From: Myxococcota bacterium | Lineage (GTDB): Bacteria; Myxococcota; UBA4151 | Direction: 5' to 3' | NCBI GenBank assembly: GCA_028823075.1 | Contig: JAPKCE010000012.1 | Location: forward strand, 1 to 15,883 | Length of the DNA: 15,883 nt | Shown here: piece by piece, positions 1-8,300 of the stretch | Layout: every line of letters begins with the position of its first letter | Position numbering within the stretch: position 1 is the stretch's first letter | The notes under the pieces: model-generated | The model's input: only the letters and a program-made list of their open reading frames with translations | Databases searched by the model: none | Told to the model about the DNA's origin: nothing | Position numbers and translations under genes: made by a program

Positions 1-528
1 TTGGCGATGGGCGCTCACCGAGCCATCCAAGTGAACACCGAGCGGGCGCTTTGCCCCGAGGTGGTCACCCCCTTGCTTGCCGCCGTTGTCGGCAAGGAAA
101 GTCCCGACCTGGTGCTCATGGGTAAGCAAAGCATCGACGGCGACTCCGGCCAGGTTCCGCAACGCCTAGCACAACGCCTGGGCTGGCCCGACGCCACCTA
201 CGCTTTCGAGGTCAAAATCGACGGTAATACGGCTACGGTAGGCCGCGAGGTCGATGGCGGCACAGAGACCGTCGCCTTTGATCTTCCGGGCATTATTAGC
301 GCCGATTTACGACTAAACGAGCCAAGGCTTGCCAAGCTTCCGGACATCATGAAGGCCAAGAAAAAGCCTTATGAGATTATTAGCGACAGCGATCTTGGTG
401 GCGTCGAAACCGGGCCGATCAGCGTGCTTTCGCTCGCTGCCCCGCCGAAACGTCAAGCCGGGCAGTTCGTCGCCGATGTGGATGAACTGATCGCCAAACT
501 GCGCGACGAAGCGAAAGTCCTCAGCTAA
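1..528 (+). CDS. etfB: Electron transfer flavoprotein subunit beta, 5'-truncated by the window edge
   Basis: EtfB pairs with EtfA to form the soluble flavoprotein that accepts electrons from acyl-CoA and related dehydrogenases. The visible 175 residues are the C-terminal two thirds of a family that is usually about 250-260 residues. The first codon, TTG, is read as an internal leucine of the usual LAMGAxRAI stretch, so the gene continues to the left. Residues 41-54 (GKQSIDGDSGQVPQ) form the conserved nucleotide-binding GKQ...D..Q segment. Residues 80-101 fit the EtfB signature (V-x-R-x2-D-G-G-x-E, then P-G-I-I). The MKAKKKP segment at 117-123 is also typical. It lies 44 bp upstream of etfA on the same strand, so the two are very likely one operon. 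Whether this ETF is bifurcating cannot be judged from the visible part. Confidence 0.95.
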   Translation: MAMGAHRAIQVNTERALCPEVVTPLLAAVVGKESPDLVLMGKQSIDGDSGQVPQRLAQRLGWPDATYAFEVKIDGNTATVGREVDGGTETVAFDLPGIISADLRLNEPRLAKLPDIMKAKKKPYEIISDSDLGGVETGPISVLSLAAPPKRQAGQFVADVDELIAKLRDEAKVLS

Positions 529-572
529 ATTATTTGTCTTTGATCGCTGCACCAAGCGGCGGAAAGTAAGTC

Positions 573-1895
573 ATGATCTCTATAGTAATCGGTGTCGTCG
601 TTGTTGCTGCTTTGGCATTTTTCATGAGCCGCTCAGGCAGTGAAACTGCAACCCCCGAGCCTAGCGAAGCCAAGGCCGAGCCTCCGGTTCGCCAAGTTGA
701 AACGCCAAAAGCAGAGCCCAAAGCAAAAGAAGCCCTAACCTTGATCATGAGCCCAAAAGAGGCGCAGGCGGCGGCCAGCGATGCGATGGCATCCAGCGAG
801 CCGACGGTGGTGCCGGAAGGGCAGACCGAAAAGCCGACGAGTGCTACCGAGTTGCAAGCCGAGCCGGAAAACGAGCCTCAAACTGAGCAAGAACCTCAGG
901 TTGAAACGCCAACCGCGACAAAAGCCGAACTCCCAGCCGGCGGCTCGGCGGTACTCGCCTTGCTCGATGTCAGCGGCGAAAACCTCTCGAGCCCCAATCG
1001 AGCGGCATTGAGCGCTGCCTCACAACTCGCCGAGGCGCGGGGGGTGCCCTTACATATCTGCTGTCTCGGTGCCGACACCCAAAGCGCGGCTCATGCCGGA
1101 CTCGAAGGTGCAACCGTTCATAGCATCAGCGACGAAAGCTTGGCCGACGGACTATCCGAAACCTATACAGCAGCTGCGCTAAGCGCTCTGGCCGCCATCC
1201 CTGCCGACGCTATCGTCGGAGCCGCCAGCACCATCGGAAAAGGCTTCCTACCGCGTCTCGCTGAAGCACTCGGATGCGGAATGGTCAGTGAAATTCTTAG
1301 CGTCGAGAGCGCTGATACGTTCACCCGCGCTCTTTGGGCCGGCAGCACCATCGCCACCGTCAAAGGCGAGGGGCGCTTGGTCATCTCCGTGCGCGCTACA
1401 GGTTTTGACCCCGCACAGACCAGCGAGGCCTCGCCGCAAAGCATCAGCTTCCAAGCTCCCCCCTCGAAACTACGCTTTGTTGAGCGCCAGGTTACCAGCA
1501 GCGCCCGGCCGGACCTAAGTGAAGCTTCGGTGGTCGTCTCGGGCGGCCGCGGAACCAAGGGTGACTTCGCACCCATCGAAGAACTCGCCGATGCACTCGC
1601 CGCCGGTATGGGCGCCTCGCGCGCTGCTTGTGATGCGGGCTGGGTTCCCAACGATCTGCAAGTTGGTCAGACGGGCAAGGTCGTAGCGCCTAATCTGTAT
1701 TTCGCTATCGGTATTTCAGGTGCCATCCAGCATATAGCAGGCATGAAAGGCTCCAAAACCATCGTCGCCATTAACAAAGATGCCGACGCGCCGATCTTTG
1801 GCGTCGCCGACTACGGTTTGGTTGCTGATCTCTTTGACGCCTGCCCCGAACTCGCTCAAAAGGTTGCGAGCCAAGGGCTCAAACCGACCGCCTAA
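573..1895 (+). CDS. etfA: Electron transfer flavoprotein subunit alpha with N-terminal membrane anchor and long acidic linker
   Basis: EtfA binds the redox FAD of ETF and passes electrons to a membrane quinone reductase. Residues 2-17 are an uninterrupted hydrophobic stretch (ISIVIGVVVVAALAFF) followed by an Arg, as in a single-pass anchor. Residues 21-118 are low-complexity and rich in Pro, Glu, Ala, Thr and Lys. The ETF fold begins near residue 124 (GSAVLALLD). Residues 375-401 match the EtfA FAD signature (LYFAIGISGAIQH, then G and IVAIN). SGGRG (323-327) and GASRAACDAG (347-356) are also typical. Normal EtfA is about 310-330 residues; this one has 440. The ATG at 573 follows GGAAAG at 6 nt. 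Starting downstream would leave an untypical gap of about 400 bp inside the operon, and no ATG lies close to the fold start, though GTG or TTG codons in the linker cannot be excluded. The tethering role is inference. Confidence 0.92.
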   Translation: MISIVIGVVVVAALAFFMSRSGSETATPEPSEAKAEPPVRQVETPKAEPKAKEALTLIMSPKEAQAAASDAMASSEPTVVPEGQTEKPTSATELQAEPENEPQTEQEPQVETPTATKAELPAGGSAVLALLDVSGENLSSPNRAALSAASQLAEARGVPLHICCLGADTQSAAHAGLEGATVHSISDESLADGLSETYTAAALSALAAIPADAIVGAASTIGKGFLPRLAEALGCGMVSEILSVESADTFTRALWAGSTIATVKGEGRLVISVRATGFDPAQTSEASPQSISFQAPPSKLRFVERQVTSSARPDLSEASVVVSGGRGTKGDFAPIEELADALAAGMGASRAACDAGWVPNDLQVGQTGKVVAPNLYFAIGISGAIQHIAGMKGSKTIVAINKDADAPIFGVADYGLVADLFDACPELAQKVASQGLKPTA

Positions 1896-1937
1896 GCGCC
1901 CCAAGAGCCGCCGAGGGCAACCGAAAGAGGAAGCATC

Positions 1938-3980
1938 ATGCATTCAATCGCCGTCGTCACTGTCCTCACGCTGTCACTGGCATTTTTTGCGCGCAACTGC
2001 TGGCGCTTGATCCGCATGATTCGCATGGGGCTGGACGACTTTAGTTTAGCGCATCTGGCGAGCCGCATCGAAGATGTGCTGATCAATGTCATGGGCCAGG
2101 CAAAATTGCTGCGGCACCCCGGCGCCGGTATTCTTCATATGGCGTTTTTCTACGGCTTCTTGCTGATTCAAGTCGGCCTCGTAGAGTTCGTTTTATCCGG
2201 CGTTATCTTTGACGCGGAAGGTCATGGCTTCAGCTACGCCTGGCTGCTCGGCAACCCGGCCGAGTCCTGGCTCATGAAAGTTTATTGGATCAGTCAAGAG
2301 CTGGCGATTTATGGCGTGGGCCTGGCCTGCGTTATCGCTATTTTCCGGCGCTGGTTTTTACGCTCCTTTTTGCCGCGGCTCAAAAAACGTTCGGTCGACG
2401 CCGAATTAATCATCGGTTTTATCGCCATGCTCATGATCACCCTGGCCGGTACACAAGCCGCCGAAGTGGTGATGCAACATGGCGTCTTCGCAGCCACTGA
2501 TGGACATTGGACCTGGGGCCGCCCCTTCACCCGTCTCATCGCCAGCAGCATGAGCCCTGAATTTGCCCAGGCCAGCTATTCTTTCTTCTGGTGGGGGCAT
2601 TTCGTCACCATCATGGGCTTTATGAATTACCTGCCCTTCTCCAAACATATGCACCTGCTCGGCGCTGTACCCAATTATTTCTTGCGTCCCCGCGGTGAAG
2701 GAAAAGTGCTGAAAACGGTCGACTTCGAAACCAGCGAAGAGTTCGGCGTTGGGCGAATCGATTTGTTCGCCGCATCGGATCTACTCGACACCTTCGCTTG
2801 CGCCGAATGCGACCGCTGTTCGGTGGTCTGCCCGGCCACCACCACAGGCAAACCCCTCGACCCTCAAAAAATCATCCACGACATAAAAGAAAACCTCTAC
2901 GCCAACGAAGTTAACCTTCTCGAATGGGCGGAAAACGGCCGGCAAGGAGCACCGAACTGCACCGTCGACCTCATCGGCGGCGCCGACTCTGAAGGTTCGA
3001 TTCACTTCGATGAGTTATGGGACTGCACGAGCTGCGGCGCTTGCATGCAAGAATGTCCCGTCGGTATTCGCCACGTCCCGAAAATCATCGATATGCGGCG
3101 CCATTTAGTCATGACGGAAGGCAATTATCCTACCGAACTCGAAACGGTCTTTCGCGGTTTGGAGACCAACGCCAACCCCTGGGGTCTTGGCGCCAACACA
3201 CGTTTCGACTGGGCCGATGGGATGGATATTCCCACTGTCGAGTCGAATCCCGATTTTGAATTCTTATACTATGTAGGCTGCGCCGGTAGCTTCGACGATC
3301 GCGCCAAAAAGGTAACGCTCGCCATGATCAAACTTCTGCGTCTCGCCGAAGTCAATTTTGCGGTCTTGGGTAAGGGCGAGAGCTGTAACGGCGAAACAGC
3401 GAGACGGCTTGGTAACGAATATCTGTTCGTCTCGATGGCCGGTACGCTGATCGAAACCTTTAAGACCTACGGCGTAAAAAAGGTCGTCACAACCTGTCCG
3501 CATTGTCTCAACACCTTCAAACACGACTATCCGGGCGTCGATCCGGAACTGGCTTTAGAGGTGCATCACCACACTGACTTCTTGAGCAAGCTGCTAACTG
3601 ACGGAAAACTCGAACTCGACGGCAAAAAAGGCGGCACCATAACCTACCACGACTCCTGTTACCTGTCGCGCTACAACGGGATAACAGAAAGCCCACGCAG
3701 CTTGCTCGAAGCGGCGGGCGCTGATCTGGTCGAGATGGAGCGCAATAAGGATCGCGGTTTATGCTGCGGCGCAGGTGGTGGTCGCATGTGGATGGAAGAA
3801 GATACCGGCAGCCGGATTAACCAAGAACGTACTCGGGAAGCCGCTGCGACCGGCGCCGATACCGTCGCTGTCGCCTGCCCCTTCTGCATGACCATGATCG
3901 GCGATGGCACACGCGAGCTCGGCCTCGACGAAGGCTTGCAAGTGAAGGATGTGGCCGAGCTCATCGCCGAGCGCGTTTGA
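1938..3980 (+). CDS. Membrane-bound (Fe-S) oxidoreductase, EMO-type ETF:menaquinone oxidoreductase
   Basis: This 680-residue protein is likely the quinone reductase that re-oxidises the adjacent ETF. The N-terminal ~250 residues hold about five membrane segments (roughly 3-19, 64-92, 116-137, 156-176, 213-235), with histidines at 67, 221 and 237/239 that could ligate heme b, as in NarI-like domains. Two ferredoxin-type [4Fe-4S] motifs follow: Cys288/291/294/298 and Cys363/366/369/373. Then come two CCG domains: Cys448, Cys483, Cys520/523 and Cys574, Cys609/610, Cys647/650. Only the second has the full Cys-Cys pair; the first reads ESCNG. This order (NarI-like membrane part, ferredoxin, two CCG) is that of the EMO/DUF224 oxidoreductases encoded beside etfBA. 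GAGGA lies 8 nt before the ATG. The gap to etfA is 42 bp, so co-transcription is likely. A generic heterodisulfide-reductase-like label is possible but less specific. Confidence 0.88.
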   Translation: MHSIAVVTVLTLSLAFFARNCWRLIRMIRMGLDDFSLAHLASRIEDVLINVMGQAKLLRHPGAGILHMAFFYGFLLIQVGLVEFVLSGVIFDAEGHGFSYAWLLGNPAESWLMKVYWISQELAIYGVGLACVIAIFRRWFLRSFLPRLKKRSVDAELIIGFIAMLMITLAGTQAAEVVMQHGVFAATDGHWTWGRPFTRLIASSMSPEFAQASYSFFWWGHFVTIMGFMNYLPFSKHMHLLGAVPNYFLRPRGEGKVLKTVDFETSEEFGVGRIDLFAASDLLDTFACAECDRCSVVCPATTTGKPLDPQKIIHDIKENLYANEVNLLEWAENGRQGAPNCTVDLIGGADSEGSIHFDELWDCTSCGACMQECPVGIRHVPKIIDMRRHLVMTEGNYPTELETVFRGLETNANPWGLGANTRFDWADGMDIPTVESNPDFEFLYYVGCAGSFDDRAKKVTLAMIKLLRLAEVNFAVLGKGESCNGETARRLGNEYLFVSMAGTLIETFKTYGVKKVVTTCPHCLNTFKHDYPGVDPELALEVHHHTDFLSKLLTDGKLELDGKKGGTITYHDSCYLSRYNGITESPRSLLEAAGADLVEMERNKDRGLCCGAGGGRMWMEEDTGSRINQERTREAAATGADTVAVACPFCMTMIGDGTRELGLDEGLQVKDVAELIAERV

Positions 3981-4063
3981 ACCATCAAAAAGGCCATCGC
4001 TAGCCGCTAACTTGCCAACGGCTCGCGGGCCCTTTATCACACGCACCCTTAGGTGGTAAGAAC

Positions 4064-4468
4064 ATGGCGAATCTGCAGAAAAAACGAAGTAAAATGCGCA
4101 AGCGCTTTGCGCGAGTACCGGTCGACCTTCGCCTCGAAGTCGAGACCGATACAGGCAGTTTGCATACCCGAGCGCGCAACATCAGCGCCAAGGGCGTGAT
4201 GTTCTCATCCGAAGGCGAATTGGTGCCGGGACAAGCGATCCACGTGCTGATCTATATCCCCCGCGGCCGTGAGGTCGACCTCCTGAAGATCAAAGGCGAA
4301 GTGATTTGGGTGCGCCGCGATGAAGACCGAAGCTTTGTTGTCGGGGGTACCTTTACCCGCTTTGCGCCAGGTGACGAGAGGCGCATGCGCCAATATCTTC
4401 TGCAGCACCTGCGCGGCGAAGACCCCCATCGCGCTCCGTATTTCGGGCGCGAGGGTAAGTTCGACTAG
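4064..4468 (+). CDS. PilZ domain-containing protein (probable cyclic-di-GMP receptor)
   Basis: This is a stand-alone PilZ domain of 134 residues with a basic N-terminus. PilZ domains bind c-di-GMP through an RxxxR motif and a D/N-x-S-x-x-G motif. The second is intact at residues 39-44 (NISAKG). The first reads K13-R-F-A-R17, so the first arginine is a lysine and binding might be weakened. The remaining residues look like the usual six-stranded barrel (VMFSSEGELVPGQ, GEVIWVRRDE, VGGTFTRFAPGDE), ending in a helix near 103-115. It has no membrane segment or signal peptide, so it should be cytosolic. The ATG at 4064 is preceded by AGGTGG at 7 nt, a good ribosome binding site. It begins 83 bp after the EMO gene and ends 24 bp before plsC. 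The output it controls cannot be told from the sequence. Confidence 0.85.
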   Translation: MANLQKKRSKMRKRFARVPVDLRLEVETDTGSLHTRARNISAKGVMFSSEGELVPGQAIHVLIYIPRGREVDLLKIKGEVIWVRRDEDRSFVVGGTFTRFAPGDERRMRQYLLQHLRGEDPHRAPYFGREGKFD

Positions 4469-4492
4469 AGCCGGCTTTGGCAGCAGCCCAGT

Positions 4493-5236
4493 ATGCAGCC
4501 TGACGCTAGCATCCCAGCCCATACTTTGAGCAGCCGTTTACGCGGTAGCGCTGCAGTGGTTTTCCTTGTTTTGGGCGGGCTCATCGCCAGCGCCCTCGTC
4601 GTTCCACTGCTGCTCTTTGGCGGTCGGCGCAACCGGGCCCAGCACTTGGTCGAACGCCTTTGGGCCTCGGGAACGCTGGCCGTCGCCGGTATCCGAGTCG
4701 AAGTTCTCGGGCGCCACAATCTGCCGGCAAACGGCTGCGTTATCGCCGCCAACCACCGCTCCAACGCCGATATTTTGGCCATCATGGGTGGCGCCGCAAC
4801 ACCGGCTCGCTTCCTGGCCAAATCGGAACTCAAGTGGGTATTCTTTATCAGCATCGGCATGTGGGCGACGCGCCATATCTTCGTCAAACGCGGACGCAGT
4901 AAGTCGGGAGGCCGTGCCCTTGAAGCCGCCGCCAATGAATTACGAAAAGGGGCTTGGGTACTGCTTTTCCCGGAGGGAACCCGCTCGACTAGCGGTGAGA
5001 GTTTACCCTGGAAAACAGGCGCTTTTCGCCTAGCAATTGATGCTCAGGTACCTATCGTTCCGACGGTGATCCACAACGCGCGCTCTGCCTGGCCGGCTCA
5101 GAGCATCCTGCCGCGTTCGGGTACCATGATCGTCGAGTTTCTAGAGCCAGTCTCCAGCGAGGGGGTGAGCGCCAAAAATTATGGGCAACTCCGCAATCAG
5201 GTTCGCGACTTGGTGATTAGCTCGCTCGAGGGATAA
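4493..5236 (+). CDS. plsC: 1-acyl-sn-glycerol-3-phosphate acyltransferase (PlsC family)
   Basis: The family transfers a fatty acyl group to lysophosphatidic acid to make phosphatidic acid at the inner membrane. All four acyltransferase blocks are visible in 247 residues, a normal length: the catalytic NH-x4-D at His88/Asp93, the RHIFVKR block around 127-133, FPEGTR at 159-164 (acceptor phosphate binding), and the IVPTVIHN block at 188-195. An N-terminal membrane segment spans about residues 20-42. The start is not certain: the ATG at 4493 has no clear Shine-Dalgarno, and a GTG lies at codon 22, but that would cut into the membrane helix. The 24-bp gap after the PilZ gene suggests one transcript. 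A different acyl acceptor, such as a lyso-ornithine lipid or another lysolipid, cannot be ruled out by motif alone. Confidence 0.88.
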   Translation: MQPDASIPAHTLSSRLRGSAAVVFLVLGGLIASALVVPLLLFGGRRNRAQHLVERLWASGTLAVAGIRVEVLGRHNLPANGCVIAANHRSNADILAIMGGAATPARFLAKSELKWVFFISIGMWATRHIFVKRGRSKSGGRALEAAANELRKGAWVLLFPEGTRSTSGESLPWKTGAFRLAIDAQVPIVPTVIHNARSAWPAQSILPRSGTMIVEFLEPVSSEGVSAKNYGQLRNQVRDLVISSLEG

Positions 5237-5286
5237 AGAGCCTTTTGCGCGTTGCGCGAGGGCCTTTGCCCAGGTAGATACCCGGA

Positions 5287-5310
5287 CATAATAAGCGCTG
5301 TTCTAAGGGG
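5287..5310 (+). promoter_or_regulatory. Possible -10 element and Shine-Dalgarno of the surface protein gene
   Basis: AAGGGG (5305-5310) is a clear Shine-Dalgarno. It stands 5 nt before the ATG at 5316 but only 2 nt before the ATG at 5313, so translation should begin at the second ATG. CATAAT at 5287-5292 resembles a -10 box, with a weak -35 candidate TTTGCC at 5265-5270. The Shine-Dalgarno call is firm; the promoter call is weak. Confidence 0.4.
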
Positions 5311-5315
5311 TTATG

Positions 5316-8300
5316 ATGAAGCGATTAGTTGCGATGGTTTGTCTCGGTTTGGCGCTGCCCGCACAAGCCCAAGAACAAGAGCCGAACAACAGCTTCGCCG
5401 AAGCGAACGCCCTAGCTCCCGGGGATGTCCTCAGCGGAGAGATCGCCGCGAACGACGACGATTTCTATGTCTTCACCACCAACGGTACCAGCACCATCGA
5501 TGTCTGGTCGTCGGCGCTCCCGGGGTCGCCAACCCTTGACACCGTCATGCATCTTTATGGTGCTGACCAAATTCAAATCGCTGAAAACGACGACCGAGGC
5601 GGCAACGCTGACGGCTTGTACAGCGGCTTTCAGCGTCCAAACTCGCCTCCCGGGACTTATTACGTAAAACTTCGTGGGTACGATGGTTTCGGCGGGCCAC
5701 GAACAGGGCATTACCGTATACATCTAACGCTCAGCGGAGGCCCGGATATGAGCGTCAGGACCTTTGCGCTCAATCCGCAGCCGGCACCCGGTCAGGTTTG
5801 GGGCGCTAGCGTCACGGTCACCAACGGCGTCGACCCCTCTCCGGCAACCGTCACTCGACTGTATAACGGCGAACAGATGATCGCCGAGCATCAAACGCCA
5901 ATCATCGCCGCCAACGGAAACACACAAGTGGTGTTTGCGGACCTTGCAGCGTTAGAGATCGGCTATCATAATCTACGGGTCTGCAGCGACGCCAGCGAAC
6001 TTGTCCAAGAACTCGACGAAACCAACAACTGCGCCGCGATTCAAGCCACTGTCGGGCTCGACCTAGTCGCCCAGTCGATGACCGTCACACCTAATCCCCC
6101 CGTGGTCGGACAGGCCTGGGCTACCTCAGCAACTCTTCGTAATGCGCTTGCTGGCGACCTGCCAGCGACCACCACCACACTGACTCTAAACGGCGTCGAA
6201 TCCGGCACCTGCGACGTTCCCATCATCGCTAACGGCGGCAGCCATATCTGTAACTTTACCGAACTCGCCGGGCTGCCCTCCGGCATCACCGTGGTGCGTA
6301 TCTGCGCCGATACGGGAGCCGTCGTTGAAGAGGCCGCCGAAGACAACAACTGCGCAGAACGAGCCATCGCCATCGGCTCCGACCTCATCGCCGAAAACCT
6401 GGTTTTGAACCCGGTCAACCCCGGCCTCAACGATACCTTTTCGGCGACCGTACGCATCCGCAACCGCTTTGCACCCGACACCCCAGCGAGCGTTGCGCGC
6501 ATCAGTCTGGGCGATCAAGCATGGGGTGAATGCGAAGTCCCAGCATTAGCTGCCGAAGCCCATCATGATTGCGAGCTTAACAACCTACAGGCGCCGCCCG
6601 CCGGTCGTCTTTTGGTGCGCTTCTGTGCCGATGCTGGCGAAGCCTGGGGTGAACGCAACGAAGACAACAACTGCGCAGAGAGTAATATTTTTAATGGTCC
6701 CGATCTGCAAATTCAGCAAGTCGTTCTCAATCCGAACCCCCCGGTAGAGGGCCGCACTGCACAAGCCCTGGTTATCGTGCGCAACGCCGTTGCCGATCCC
6801 GTCACCGAGACAACGCAGGTGCACATCACAGAAAACGGCCAACCCATCGGCATCCCCTGCTCGGTGGGCCCCATCGGCGCTAACGGCATCGGTGCTTGTC
6901 AGATCAACGGCCTTCAATTCGCAGGTGGCGCGCATACAATCTCTATCTGCGCCGACTTCGGCGACGACCAAGTCGAAATTAATGAGGACAACAACTGTTA
7001 CGAGATGCAATTCACCGTCGAAGACGTTGACGCTTACGAACCGGATAACGACCGCCTTAGCGCCACCTTAATGCGCGCCGGTGATTCTCAAGATCACAGC
7101 CTCCATAACGACGCCGACCTCGATTATATGTTCTTCGTGGTGAACCGTCCAAGCGAAGCACAGATCCATACCAGTGCAGTTCAAGAAGGTGATAACTTCG
7201 ATACTCGCGTCGCTCTGATCGGCGACAACGGACAAGATATTACCAGCAACGATGATGGCGGCGAGGGCAGCTTCTCGCGCGTCGTTCGCGAACTTCAACC
7301 CGGCACTTATTATCTGCGCGTCAACCGAGGCGGCAACGGCGCCGTCGATCGCTACCGCATCACCTTGCGTCTCATCGATTTAGCCGCTCGCCCGCCCGAC
7401 CTCAGCCCAGGCGTGTTGGGTTTAGACCCCGTGGTACTGTTAGCTGGTCAAATGTTTACCCTCAGCTCAACCATCAGCAACGCGGCCAACGCCGGCGTCA
7501 GCCAAGGCAGCACCGCAGCCCTAACCATCAACGGAGAAGCAGCTGGCGAATGCAGTATCGCCGAGCTCGCTAGCGATGGCTCAACGCCTTGCGCGATCAT
7601 CGTTCCAGGCGGCGCGCCTGCGGGAGACGCTGTGCTGCGTCTCTGCGTCGACCCGAACAACGCTATGGAAGAGCGCGATGAGAACAACAACTGTCGCCAA
7701 CTCAGCCTGCATCTCTATGCGCTCGATGAATACGAAGTGGACAACAGTCGCGAAGAAGCCGGCGACTTATTGCTGGACGAAGCTCAAGTGCATAGCCTGC
7801 ACGTCGCTGACGACACGGACTGGGTACGCATCTCCATGCTCGAGCCAGGCAGTTTGTCGGTCACAACCAGCTTGGGTGACGGCTCGGGCGGAGATGTCGA
7901 CGGCAGACTCACCGCTCCCGGCGGCGAAACGCTGGCGCGCTCGATGGCCGTCGGTAACGTCGAATTGACTTACGGCCCGGCCGACCGCGGAGTCTTCATG
8001 GTCGAGATCACCGGCCGCGGTAACGCTCCGGTCGACGGCTATACGATTACAGCAACTCACACACCGGTCGACGGCGACGTGCTGCGCGACATTCGCTTGG
8101 TCAACTTAACCAGCGACCCTGACTTACCGGCTCCGGATACCGCCTACGAATTGACCGTCTTCGCGGCCAACGACGGCAACCTCATCTCATCGGCCACAAC
8201 CGTGGCGCTAAAAATCGACGATGAAGAGGTCACGCGCTGCGTCCTACCTCCAGCTGAACCCGGCAATACCATGCGCTGTCGCGATGTCGAAATGCCCGGT

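Noticed and set aside
1163..1651. A 162-codon open frame on the minus strand inside etfA
   Set aside because: It is antisense to the conserved ETF fold, of biased composition, and without a ribosome binding site or family resemblance.
1975..1995. TGGCA...TGC resembling a sigma-54 promoter
   Set aside because: The spacing between GG and GC is 8 nt instead of 10, and it lies within the EMO coding sequence encoding a membrane helix.
4002..4023. Possible terminator hairpin after the EMO gene (AGCCG, 12-nt loop, CGGCT)
   Set aside because: A 5-bp stem with a long loop and no T-tract; not distinguishable from chance.
4465..4935. A 156-codon open frame on the minus strand over plsC
   Set aside because: The plus-strand frame carries all four acyltransferase motifs; the antisense product is an Arg/Pro/Ala-rich shadow.
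5252..5539. A 95-codon plus-strand frame overlapping the surface protein start
   Set aside because: It overlaps the signal peptide and first PPC domain in another frame, is Arg-rich, and has no supporting ribosome binding site.
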